A stretch of DNA of 64,000 bases, taken from the NCBI RefSeq assembly GCF_024273195.1, contig NZ_JAMZCU010000004.1, forward strand, positions 186,001 through 250,000, given 5' to 3'. This document shows positions 8,534 to 16,693 of this stretch, piece after piece (positions within the stretch are counted from its first letter, which is position 1; each line of letters opens with the position of its first letter). Both the position numbers and the translations under genes were made by a program. The notes beneath the pieces are model-generated. The model ran no database searches. It was not told the origin of the DNA and saw only the letters and a program-made list of their open reading frames with translations. The stretch is from Devosia ureilytica (GTDB lineage Bacteria > Pseudomonadota > Alphaproteobacteria > Rhizobiales > Devosiaceae).

Positions 8534-8973
8534 TTGAGTGTCCCCCTGGACGGATTGATCTGTTGCTTTGGTTTTAATCGCCCCGGCTTGAACCCACCCT
8601 GATGGGCGGGTTCAGATTGCGTTCAGCTTGGTGCCGGGCACTGGCGGCGGTCAGTTCATGTCCCGCTGATGGACGTAGAGCATGGCAGCACGGAGGCCGC
8701 CGTAGCAATGCCCAACAGGGCGAGAGTGGATAGCTTGATCATTTCGGGTCTCCTCAAGTTGGTTAGGCGGCCGGGGGGCCGTCGCTTGATGATGCCGGTG
8801 CATCAATCTCGAGGCGTGTTATGCGCCGGCCGGCTTGAACCGGCGCTGAGGCTCGCGTTCATCAATCGTTAACGCGCGAAAACCATGCCAAACCGCGGTT
8901 GGCAGGGCGGACATTTCGCACTAGGCTGAGGCGAACAGCGCAGCGATTTCGCGTTGAAAAACAGGAGGATCAC
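8534..8973. other. 440-base intergenic stretch, mostly without recognised genes
   Basis: This stretch contains a hairpin, GAACCC-a-CCC/GGG-c-GGGTTC (8590-8613), with no T-run, and the short minus-strand ORF at 8656-8742 listed separately. I see no other coding signal. The SH3 gene promoter must lie at its left end, and the epimerase ribosome site CAGGAGG is at 8962-8968. Confidence 0.5.
8656..8742 (-). CDS. Possible 28-residue hydrophobic peptide
   Basis: A 28-codon ORF starts at ATG 8742, preceded at good spacing by a strong GAGGAGA ribosome site. It reads MIKLSTLALLGIATAASVL followed by PCSTSISGT, a Lys plus hydrophobic segment like a signal peptide or a tiny membrane protein. No family is recognised. 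The ribosome site is the main support. A frameshifted reading of the 3' half (AMLYVHQRDMN) is also open, so this could be a decayed or mis-framed gene. Confidence 0.3.
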   Translation of the reverse strand: MIKLSTLALLGIATAASVLPCSTSISGT

Positions 8974-9834
8974 ATGGCCAAGGTTCTGGTGACGGGCGGC
9001 AGCGGCAAACTCGGGCGGGCGGTGCTGCGCGACCTGGTGGAGCATGGCTACGAGGTCCTCAACATCGACCAACAGGCGCTCAGCGAACCCATCTGCCCGA
9101 GCGTTCGGATTGACCTGAGCAATTTCGGCGAAGTCCTGGGGGCGGTCCTGGGTGGCGTTGATGAACGACCCGGCCCCTTCGATGCGGTGGTGCATCTGGC
9201 CGCTATTCCCGCGCCGGGGCTGGCTGCCAATGCGCGCACGCTCTCCAACAATGTCACCTCGAGCTACAATGTGTTCGAGGCCTGCCGTCTGGCTGGCATC
9301 AAGAATGTGGTCTTTGCCTCCAGCGAGACTGTGCTGGGCCTGCCGTTCGACACACCACCACCCTATGCGCCGGTCGATGAGGAATATTTCCCACGCCCGG
9401 AAAGCGCCTATTCGCTGGGCAAGCTGCTCGATGAAACCATGGCCGCCCAGTTCTGCCGCTGGGACCCGGACCTGCGTATCGTCGGCCTGCGCTTTTCCAA
9501 TGTCATGTACCCCGAGGACTACAAGGCTTTCCCGAGCTTCGACGCCGACCCCAACAAGCGCAAATGGAACCTTTGGGCCTATATCGACGCGCGCGACGGT
9601 GCGCAGGCGGTGCGCCGGGCCATTCAGGCGGACTTCAAGGGCTTTGAGGCCTTCATCATCGCCAATGCGGATTCGGTGATGTCGCGCTCCAATATTTCCT
9701 TGCTCGCCGAGGTTTTTCCGGGCGTCGAACAGAAGGGCAATATCTCGACCAACGGCACATTGCTGTCCATCGACAAAGCCAAGCGCATGTTGGGCTATTC
9801 TCCGCAGTTCAGCTGGCGGAACGAGGTGAAGTAG
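8974..9834 (+). CDS. NAD-dependent epimerase/dehydratase (extended SDR)
   Basis: This 286-residue extended short-chain dehydrogenase has the dinucleotide motif VTGGSGKLGRA at residues 6-16, the HLAAIPAPG strand-turn, the FASSETVLG serine region, and the catalytic pair Tyr and Lys in AYSLGKLLDE. The family acts on nucleotide sugars or uronates. The substrate cannot be told from sequence, and UDP-hexose epimerase or uronate dehydrogenase are the closest general types. The start at 8974 is set by CAGGAGG at 8962-8968. It stands alone between the SH3 gene and nasT. Confidence 0.8.
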   Translation: MAKVLVTGGSGKLGRAVLRDLVEHGYEVLNIDQQALSEPICPSVRIDLSNFGEVLGAVLGGVDERPGPFDAVVHLAAIPAPGLAANARTLSNNVTSSYNVFEACRLAGIKNVVFASSETVLGLPFDTPPPYAPVDEEYFPRPESAYSLGKLLDETMAAQFCRWDPDLRIVGLRFSNVMYPEDYKAFPSFDADPNKRKWNLWAYIDARDGAQAVRRAIQADFKGFEAFIIANADSVMSRSNISLLAEVFPGVEQKGNISTNGTLLSIDKAKRMLGYSPQFSWRNEVK

Positions 9835-9875
9835 CCCCGATCTCCGCTGCGGCCTAGAGATCTCGCCAACAATTT

Positions 9876-9938
9876 TGCATCGGAAATGTGCATTTTGGGC
9901 ACTTGTGCTTTTTCTGGGCACAAGCATAAGTGCCCTCG
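9876..9938 (+). promoter_or_regulatory. nasT upstream region: NtrC-like site and hairpin
   Basis: TGCAT-N7-GTGCA at 9876-9892 matches the NtrC palindrome TGCAC-N7-GTGCA at nine of ten positions. It is followed by a perfect stem, CTTGTGC (9902-9908)/GCACAAG (9918-9924), nested in a wider GGGCACTT/AAGTGCCC pair (9897-9904, 9928-9935). No sigma-54 element with correct GG/GC spacing was found here. The regulatory role is inferred. Confidence 0.45.
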
Positions 9939-10529
9939 ATGCAAAGACCCGACCTGTCCATTTTGATCATCGACGAAAACCGCATCCGCGCCTCGATCAT
10001 CGAGGAGGGGCTGCGTGAGGCAGGCTATGATCGTGTCGCTGTCATTCATGACGTCAACGAAGTTGGCCGAACCATCGCGTTGACCACCCCGGACGTCGTC
10101 TTCATCGACCTCGAAAATCCCAAGCGCGATACGCTTGAGCACTTCTTTTCATTGAGTCGCGCCATCCAGCGACCCATTGCCATGTTCGTTGATCGCTCGG
10201 ACGGCGCCATGATCGAAAAGGCCGTCGAGGCGGGTGTTTCCGCCTATGTGGTCGACGGCCTCAAAAAGGAACGCGTCAAGCCGATCCTCGATATGGCGAT
10301 TTCGCGCTTCAATGCCTTTTCCCGCCTCACCCGCGAACTCGAAGAAGCCCGCAGTGCGCTTGAAGAGCGCAAGATCATCGATCAGGCCAAGGGCATCATC
10401 ATGAAGACCAAGGGCCTGGACGAACCTGAGGCCTATGCGCTGTTGCGCAAGACCGCAATGAACCAGAACCGTCGCCTGGTCGACATCGCACAAAGCCTCA
10501 TTACCGCCGCCAATCTGCTTGGGCCGTAG
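9939..10529 (+). CDS. nasT: NasT, ANTAR-domain nitrate-responsive antiterminator
   Basis: This 196-residue cytosolic RNA-binding regulator has an N-terminal pseudo-receiver (ILIIDENRIRASIIEEGLR, then VVFIDLENPKRDT) over residues 5-118. A coiled linker follows, then an ANTAR domain (ALEERKIIDQAKGIIMKTKG to NRRLVDIAQSLI) over about 130-192. In characterised systems NasT binds leader hairpins and prevents terminator formation when nitrate or nitrite releases it from NasS. Three candidate leader targets are present downstream. ATG 9939 is chosen. An in-frame GTG at 9930 would add three residues, and neither has a strong ribosome site. It lies nine bases before nasS, clearly co-transcribed. Confidence 0.92.
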   Translation: MQRPDLSILIIDENRIRASIIEEGLREAGYDRVAVIHDVNEVGRTIALTTPDVVFIDLENPKRDTLEHFFSLSRAIQRPIAMFVDRSDGAMIEKAVEAGVSAYVVDGLKKERVKPILDMAISRFNAFSRLTRELEEARSALEERKIIDQAKGIIMKTKGLDEPEAYALLRKTAMNQNRRLVDIAQSLITAANLLGP

Positions 10530-10538
10530 GAAATCGCC

Positions 10539-11750
10539 ATGTCCCGTCCCCACCTCACCGCCGGTTTTCTGCCCTTGCTCGACAGCGTTCTGCTGGTGCT
10601 CGCCCATGAAATGGGCTTTGCCGAGGAAGAGGGCTTTTCCCTCGGCCTGACCCGCGAGTCCTCATGGGCCAACATCCGGGACCGTACGGCGCTGGGACAT
10701 TTCGACATTGCGCTGGTGCTGGCGCCCATGCCGATTGCCGCCAATCTGGGCCTCACCCCCATTGCCAACCCGATGATCACCCCGGTCATGACGGGCCTCG
10801 GAAACAATGCCATCACCGTCAGCGCCGATCTCTGGTCTGCCATGGCCGATGCCGGTGCACCCGGCGATTTGCTGGCCGGCCCGGCCGGCAAGGCTTTGGC
10901 GCAGGTTGTGCGAACCGGCCCCCGCAAGCTGCGCTTTGGCGTCGTGCACCAGACGTCCTCGCATAATTACGAGCTGCGTTACTGGCTGGCCGCCAGTGGC
11001 ATTGTGCCGGATCGTGACGTCGAAATCGTGGTTCTCCCCCCGCCCCTTTTGCCCGAGGCGCTGGGCGCCGGCAGCCTTGATGGCTATTGCGTCGGCGAAC
11101 CCTGGAACAGCGTCGGCGTCACCAAACACGGCGCTCGCATCGCCACCACCAAATCGTCGATCTGGCAATGGAGCCCGGACAAGGCCATCGGCATGCGCGC
11201 CGACTGGGCGGAGCGCAATCCCGAAGTCGTCGCATCGGTCATCCGCGCCACCTACAGGGCCGCGCTGTGGTGCCAGAAGCCCGAGAACCGGCTTGAGGCT
11301 GCCCGGATCATGGCTGCTCCGGCCTATCTCAATCAACCGGTCGAAATCGTCTCGCGCGCGCTTACCGGGCAAATCCACGGCGGCGTGCAGCAGGTTTCGA
11401 TCCCGGATTTCTTCATCCCCCACGATGGGGCTGCCAACTTCCCCTGGAAGAGCCACGCCCTCTGGTACTACAGCCAGATGGTGCGCTGGGGCGAGATCGC
11501 CGCCGGCCCCGCCAACGCCGAATTAGCCGCCGCCACCTTCCGCCCGGACCTCTATCGCGCCGCCATGGCATCAATGGACGTTCCGGTGCCGGCCGAAGAC
11601 TATCGTCGCGAAGGCGACCAGGCGAAGGCCCATGCTATTGCAGCTTACAATGGCGCCCTCGAGCTGGGCCCGAACCAGTTCTTTGACGGCGCGGTTTTTG
11701 ACCCGGCAGACCTTGATTCCTACATCGCCGCACAAATGAGCGCAGATTAG
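10539..11750 (+). CDS. nasS: NasS, cytosolic nitrate/nitrite sensor
   Basis: This 403-residue protein is homologous to the nitrate-binding lipoprotein NrtA but lacks a signal peptide; it opens directly with SRPHLTAGFLPLLDSV. That and its place directly after nasT identify it as the sensor NasS, which holds NasT inactive until it binds nitrate or nitrite. Shared NrtA-type motifs are [32 protein letters not shown] and NFPWKSHALWYYSQMVRWG. The related NrtA in this window shows the same blocks, with [12 protein letters not shown] almost identical, so the ligand pocket should be similar. Confidence 0.92.
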   Translation: MSRPHLTAGFLPLLDSVLLVLAHEMGFAEEEGFSLGLTRESSWANIRDRTALGHFDIALVLAPMPIAANLGLTPIANPMITPVMTGLGNNAITVSADLWSAMADAGAPGDLLAGPAGKALAQVVRTGPRKLRFGVVHQTSSHNYELRYWLAASGIVPDRDVEIVVLPPPLLPEALGAGSLDGYCVGEPWNSVGVTKHGARIATTKSSIWQWSPDKAIGMRADWAERNPEVVASVIRATYRAALWCQKPENRLEAARIMAAPAYLNQPVEIVSRALTGQIHGGVQQVSIPDFFIPHDGAANFPWKSHALWYYSQMVRWGEIAAGPANAELAAATFRPDLYRAAMASMDVPVPAEDYRREGDQAKAHAIAAYNGALELGPNQFFDGAVFDPADLDSYIAAQMSAD

Positions 11751-11771
11751 GCACCAGTAATTGGTGCCTAA
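11747..11771 (+). terminator. Hairpin after nasS
   Basis: A perfect ten-base stem, TTAGGCACCA/TGGTGCCTAA, with loop GTAAT overlaps the nasS stop codon and is followed by ATTATT. The stem is strong but the T-tract is weak, so it may be a terminator or an mRNA 3'-end stabiliser. Confidence 0.6.
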
Positions 11772-11888
11772 ATTATTGCCATTACTGGCACCCATGTGCT
11801 GCCGTGTCAGGCAACACCCTGGACCCGCCCGGTAGACCGGAAAATTCAAACACCTGTCACGTAACGGGAAATACGCCCCGCATCGACT

Positions 11889-11904
11889 TGGCACGCTTCG
11901 TGCA
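11889..11904 (+). promoter_or_regulatory. Sigma-54 promoter for nrtA
   Basis: TTGGCACG (11888-11895) and GTGCAA (11900-11905) place the invariant GG and GC exactly twelve bases apart, as in the consensus TGGCAC-N5-TTGCA. A start about twelve bases downstream, near 11914, would begin just before the leader hairpins. Activation by NtrC is inferred. Confidence 0.75.
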
Positions 11905-11917
11905 ATGTGAATGCCGA

Positions 11918-12037
11918 ATGAGCTCCTCCCAAGACGGCTCATGGATATCGGCGTCCGATGCAGGGCGCTTCATGGCAAAGCCGCCAACTGACAAGCGCCC
12001 GATCTCTGATCGGCGTGCGGATCGGTTGGCGGTTTTT
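11918..12037 (+). ncRNA. nrtA leader RNA: ANTAR-type hairpins and terminator
   Basis: The first hairpin is ATGAGC/GCTCAT (11918-11923, 11937-11942), with a large loop containing CTCCCAAGAC. The second is GCGTCC/GGGCGC (11951-11968), closing the hexaloop GATGCA with G at position 4 but G rather than A at position 1. A terminator follows: CCGCCAAC (11981-11988) pairs with GTTGGCGG (12025-12032), ending in TTTTT. It has an inner stem CCGATC/GATCGG. NasT binding would prevent termination. The function is inferred from the NasT/NasR paradigm. Confidence 0.75.
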
Positions 12038-12089
12038 GCATTTTGAAGCACCCTGCCCGACGCCGGTTTGTGGACACAAAACGGAGACG

Positions 12090-13499
<1,410 letters not shown>

Positions 13500-13506
13500 C
13501 AGCATC

Positions 13507-13530
13507 GGGTGGCCGGTGCGCCGGCCACCC
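13507..13530 (+). other. Stem-loop between nrtA and nrtB
   Basis: A perfect ten-base stem, GGGTGGCCGG/CCGGCCACCC, with loop TGCG has no T-run after it. In transporter operons such structures usually protect the upstream message and lower expression of the downstream permease. That role is inferred here. Confidence 0.6.
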
Positions 13531-13554
13531 CCTCCAGCCTTGAGGAAAATGACT

Positions 13555-14628
13555 ATGACCCTTGCAAGCGAAGTCGCAGCCCCACGGGCTGACCGCCGGC
13601 AGAAACTGTTCACCGCCATCAATCGCTCCGCGGCCTGGCTTGGCGCCCTTGGGCTTGGATGGCTTGTGCCTCTGCTCAAGATCGCGGCCGGCGATGACCC
13701 GCGCGAACAAATGGGCGAATTGCGCGACAGCCTGATTTTTCCACTCATGGGCATTGCCGTTTTCGTCATCGCCTGGGCCAGCCTGGCACCGCAGGTGCAG
13801 ACTTCGCTGGGCGCCATTCCCGGCCCGGTGCAGGTGTGGGAACAGGCCGGCAGCCTCTGGCAGGACCATGTGGCCGAGCGCGAAAAGGAGGCCGACTTTT
13901 ACACCCGGCAGGATGAGCGCAATGCCGAGCTGGTCGCGGAAAATCGCGCCGATGACGTCAAGTGGCGCGCCTATACAGGCAAGCCGACCTATCTCGACCA
14001 GATCGTGACCTCGCTCAAGACCGTGGGCCTGGGCTTCCTCATTGCCACCATCATTGCCGTTCCGTTCGGCATTGCCTCTGGTCTCAGCCGGCCCTTCAAC
14101 GGCGCGCTCAACCCACTGGTGCAATTGTTCAAGCCGGTATCGCCGCTGGCCTGGCTGCCCATCGTTACCATGGTGGTGTCAGCCACCTATGTCGATGCGA
14201 GCGATGCCTTTCCCAAGGCGCTGGTCATCTCGGCTGTCACCGTCACGCTCTGTTCGCTCTGGCCGACGCTGATCAACACAGCGCTCGGCGTTGCCTCCAT
14301 CGACAAGGACCTCGTCAATGTCGGCAAGGTGCTGCAGCTGTCCACCGCCACCACCATCACCAAAGTGGTGCTGCCATCGGCCCTGCCGCTGATCTTCACC
14401 GGCCTGCGCCTCTCGCTCGGTGTTGGTTGGATGGTCCTGATCGCTGCTGAAATGCTGGCGCAGAATCCGGGCCTGGGCAAATTCGTCTGGGACGAATTCC
14501 AGAATGGCTCCTCCAACTCGCTCGCCCGCATCATCGTGGCGGTGCTCACGATCGGCATCATCGGCTTCCTGCTCGACCGGGTCATGTTCACCCTGCAGAC
14601 CGCCTTTACCTTCTCCGGCAAGCGATAG
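13555..14628 (+). CDS. nrtB: Nitrate ABC transporter, permease
   Basis: This 357-residue inner-membrane permease of the NrtB/SsuC type brings nitrate or nitrite into the cytosol. It has an N-terminal membrane helix pair before a hydrophilic, charged insert of about 60 residues (WQDHVAEREKEADFYTRQDE). The BPD-type permease core then follows from TYLDQIVTSLKTVGLGF. The coupling-loop motif is EMLAQNPGLGKFVWDEF. ATG 13555 has proper spacing from TGAGGA at 13541-13546. The nearby ATG at 13549 is too close. It lies nine bases before the ATPase gene. Confidence 0.9.
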   Translation: MTLASEVAAPRADRRQKLFTAINRSAAWLGALGLGWLVPLLKIAAGDDPREQMGELRDSLIFPLMGIAVFVIAWASLAPQVQTSLGAIPGPVQVWEQAGSLWQDHVAEREKEADFYTRQDERNAELVAENRADDVKWRAYTGKPTYLDQIVTSLKTVGLGFLIATIIAVPFGIASGLSRPFNGALNPLVQLFKPVSPLAWLPIVTMVVSATYVDASDAFPKALVISAVTVTLCSLWPTLINTALGVASIDKDLVNVGKVLQLSTATTITKVVLPSALPLIFTGLRLSLGVGWMVLIAAEMLAQNPGLGKFVWDEFQNGSSNSLARIIVAVLTIGIIGFLLDRVMFTLQTAFTFSGKR

Positions 14629-14637
14629 GACCAGATC

Positions 14638-16383
14638 ATGGCCCCCATTATCCAGCTCTCCGGCATTTCCAAGCATTTTGGCGAGGGCGCCAAGCGCGTC
14701 GATATTCTCGACAACATCAATCTCGACGTCGAGGATGGCGAGTTCGTCGCTATTCTCGGCTTCTCGGGCGCCGGCAAGACCACGCTGATTTCGCTGATGG
14801 CCGGTCTTTCCGAGCCTGACCGCGGCGGCGTGATCTATCGCGGCCGCGAAATCGATGGACCCGGCCCCGAGCGAGGCGTGGTGTTTCAATCCTATTCGCT
14901 GATGCCCTGGCTGAGCGTGGCGGGCAATGTCGACCTCGCCGTCAATGCGGTCCACAAGACCAAGCCTCGCGCCGAGCGCATCGCCTTGCGCCAGCGCTAC
15001 ATCGACATGGTGGGCCTCGGCCACGCCACTGACCGCCGGCCCGCTGAACTGTCGGGCGGCATGCGCCAGCGCGTCGCGGTGGCGCGGGCGCTGGCAATGC
15101 AGCCCGACGTATTGCTGCTCGACGAGCCGCTTTCGGCGCTCGATGCGCTCACCCGCTCCAAGTTGCAGGACGAGTTGGCCCTGATCTCGGAAGCCGAGAA
15201 GAAGACCATCATTCTCATCACCAATGATGTGGACGAGGCGATCCTCCTGGCCGACCGGGTCATTCCGCTGACGCCTGGCCCCGCCGCGACGCTTGGCCCC
15301 AATTTCCGCGTTGGCATTGAGCGCCCGCGCGATCGCGCTGCGCTCAACGGCGATGACCGCTTCATCACCCTCAGGCGCGAAATCACCGAATATCTCATGG
15401 ATGTGGGCGCAGCGCGCAGTCCATCGGGCGAGGCCGATCTGACCCTGCCCAATGTCGTCCCCATTGCGCGCGGCAAGTCGGCGCGCCTCCCCAAGGCCTA
15501 TGCGGACGCGGCGGGAGCCAAAGGCGGATCGAGCTATCTCGACTTTGCCGAAGTGTCCAAGGTCTATCCGACCCCCAAGGGTCCGTTGACCGTGGTCGAC
15601 CGCTTCGACTTCCAGATGAAGAAGGGTGAGTTCGTGACCCTGATCGGCCATTCGGGTTGCGGGAAGTCGACCGTGCTTTCCATGGTCGCCGGGCTCAATG
15701 ACATTTCAGGCGGCACCATAGCGCTCGACGGGAAGCCCGTGGTTGGCGCCGGGCCGGAGCGCGCCGTCGTGTTCCAGGCGCCTTCGCTGATGCCCTGGCT
15801 CACGGCTCGCGAGAATGTCGCGCTGGGCGTCGACCGGGTCTATCCCAAGGCCAGTCCCGCCGAGCGGCGCGACGTGGTCGAATATTATCTCAATCGCGTC
15901 GGACTGGGCGATGCCATGCACCGGCCCGCCTCCGAATTGTCCAATGGCATGAAGCAGCGCGTCGGTATTGCCCGCGCCTTTGCCCTGTCGCCAAAACTGC
16001 TGTTGCTCGACGAGCCCTTCGGCATGCTCGACAGCATCACCCGCTGGGAATTGCAGGATGTGCTGATGGATGTCTGGGCGCGCACCCAGGTCACCGCCAT
16101 CTGCGTCACCCATGATGTGGACGAAGCCATTCTCCTGGCCGACCGCGTGGTGATGATGTCCAACGGGCCCAACGCCCGCATCGGCAATGTCATGGAGGTG
16201 GACCTGCCGCGACCCCGCTCGCGCAAGGCCCTGTTGGCGCACAAGGATTACTACGCCTATCGCGAAGAGCTGCTCGATTTCCTCGAAGCCTATGAAGGCG
16301 GCGCCAATCCCGATCAGGCAACGCTCGACCACATCCGGGCCAAGCGGGCGCATCAAGGTCAGCCGGTTGCCGCAGCGGAGTGA
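14638..16383 (+). CDS. Nitrate ABC transporter, fused double ATPase
   Basis: This 581-residue protein contains two complete NrtD/TauB-type ABC ATPase domains in tandem, covering about 4-255 and 300-545. Walker A motifs are GFSGAGKTT and GHSGCGKST, and signatures are LSGGMRQRV and LSNGMKQRV. Both have LLLDEP Walker B. The first domain reads ITNDVDEA where the switch histidine is expected (THD in the second), and the second has Asn in its signature, so the two sites are unequal. The fusion replaces the separate ATPases NrtC and NrtD of cyanobacteria, without NrtC's extra NrtA-like domain. It is the last gene before a new promoter. Confidence 0.88.
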   Translation: MAPIIQLSGISKHFGEGAKRVDILDNINLDVEDGEFVAILGFSGAGKTTLISLMAGLSEPDRGGVIYRGREIDGPGPERGVVFQSYSLMPWLSVAGNVDLAVNAVHKTKPRAERIALRQRYIDMVGLGHATDRRPAELSGGMRQRVAVARALAMQPDVLLLDEPLSALDALTRSKLQDELALISEAEKKTIILITNDVDEAILLADRVIPLTPGPAATLGPNFRVGIERPRDRAALNGDDRFITLRREITEYLMDVGAARSPSGEADLTLPNVVPIARGKSARLPKAYADAAGAKGGSSYLDFAEVSKVYPTPKGPLTVVDRFDFQMKKGEFVTLIGHSGCGKSTVLSMVAGLNDISGGTIALDGKPVVGAGPERAVVFQAPSLMPWLTARENVALGVDRVYPKASPAERRDVVEYYLNRVGLGDAMHRPASELSNGMKQRVGIARAFALSPKLLLLDEPFGMLDSITRWELQDVLMDVWARTQVTAICVTHDVDEAILLADRVVMMSNGPNARIGNVMEVDLPRPRSRKALLAHKDYYAYREELLDFLEAYEGGANPDQATLDHIRAKRAHQGQPVAAAE

Positions 16384-16384
16384 A

Positions 16385-16413
16385 TGTGCGTGCACACAAA
16401 TTCATCACGCACA
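16385..16413. promoter_or_regulatory. Inverted repeat upstream of the nirB promoter
   Basis: A perfect inverted repeat, TGTGCGTG (16385-16392) and CACGCACA (16406-16413), lies 99 bases upstream of the sigma-54 element, a distance usual for activator sites. It contains GTGC/GCAC half-sites but not the full NtrC spacing, so assignment to NtrC is tentative. Confidence 0.35.
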
Positions 16414-16511
16414 CCTCTGATGCTCACGATGTAACCATTTTTAACAGCGCCCAAACTCCACTGTGCTATCTAACCTTCTGTAATCACTAGCTTTTCGGGA
16501 CCAAATCAGTT

Positions 16512-16527
16512 TGGCACGGTTCCTGCA
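16512..16527 (+). promoter_or_regulatory. Sigma-54 promoter for nirB
   Basis: TTGGCACG (16511-16518) and CTGCAA (16523-16528) give the GG/GC pair at twelve-base offset, matching TGGCAC-N5-TTGCA closely. The expected start near 16537 coincides with the beginning of the first leader hairpin. Confidence 0.78.
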
Positions 16528-16535
16528 AAGTTGAC

Positions 16536-16672
16536 GACGAACGAGCCCTCCCAAGACGCTCTTCGTCATAATCGGCGCCCAACGATGGGCGTCACGAGGC
16601 AAGGCTGCCAACGGATGCGATCTGGTTCCAAAGGGATCACCGGCGCATCGGTTGGCGGCCTTTTTGTTTTTT
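16536..16672 (+). ncRNA. nirB leader RNA: ANTAR-type hairpins and terminator
   Basis: Hairpin 1 pairs GACGAA-c-GAGC (16536-16546) with GCTC-TTCGTC (16558-16567) around a loop containing CTCCCAAGAC, shared with the nrtA leader. Hairpin 2 pairs GCGCCC with GGGCGT around the hexaloop AACGAT (16581-16586), which has the A1 and G4 needed by ANTAR proteins. A ten-base terminator stem, GGCTGCCAAC/GTTGGCGGCC (16603-16612, 16651-16660), is followed by TTTTTGTTTTTT. This is the clearest of the three leaders. Confidence 0.82.
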
Positions 16673-16693
16673 CGAGACTGGAGCCCCAACCTT

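Noticed and set aside
10539..11750. NrtA-like protein as a second nitrate-binding transporter subunit
   Set aside because: It has no signal peptide and lies nine bases after nasT, so the sensor NasS is the better reading.
11784..11804. GGCACCCATGTGC upstream of nrtA as an NtrC site
   Set aside because: The GCAC/GTGC half-sites are only four bases apart instead of the seven required, so it does not fit the NtrC palindrome.
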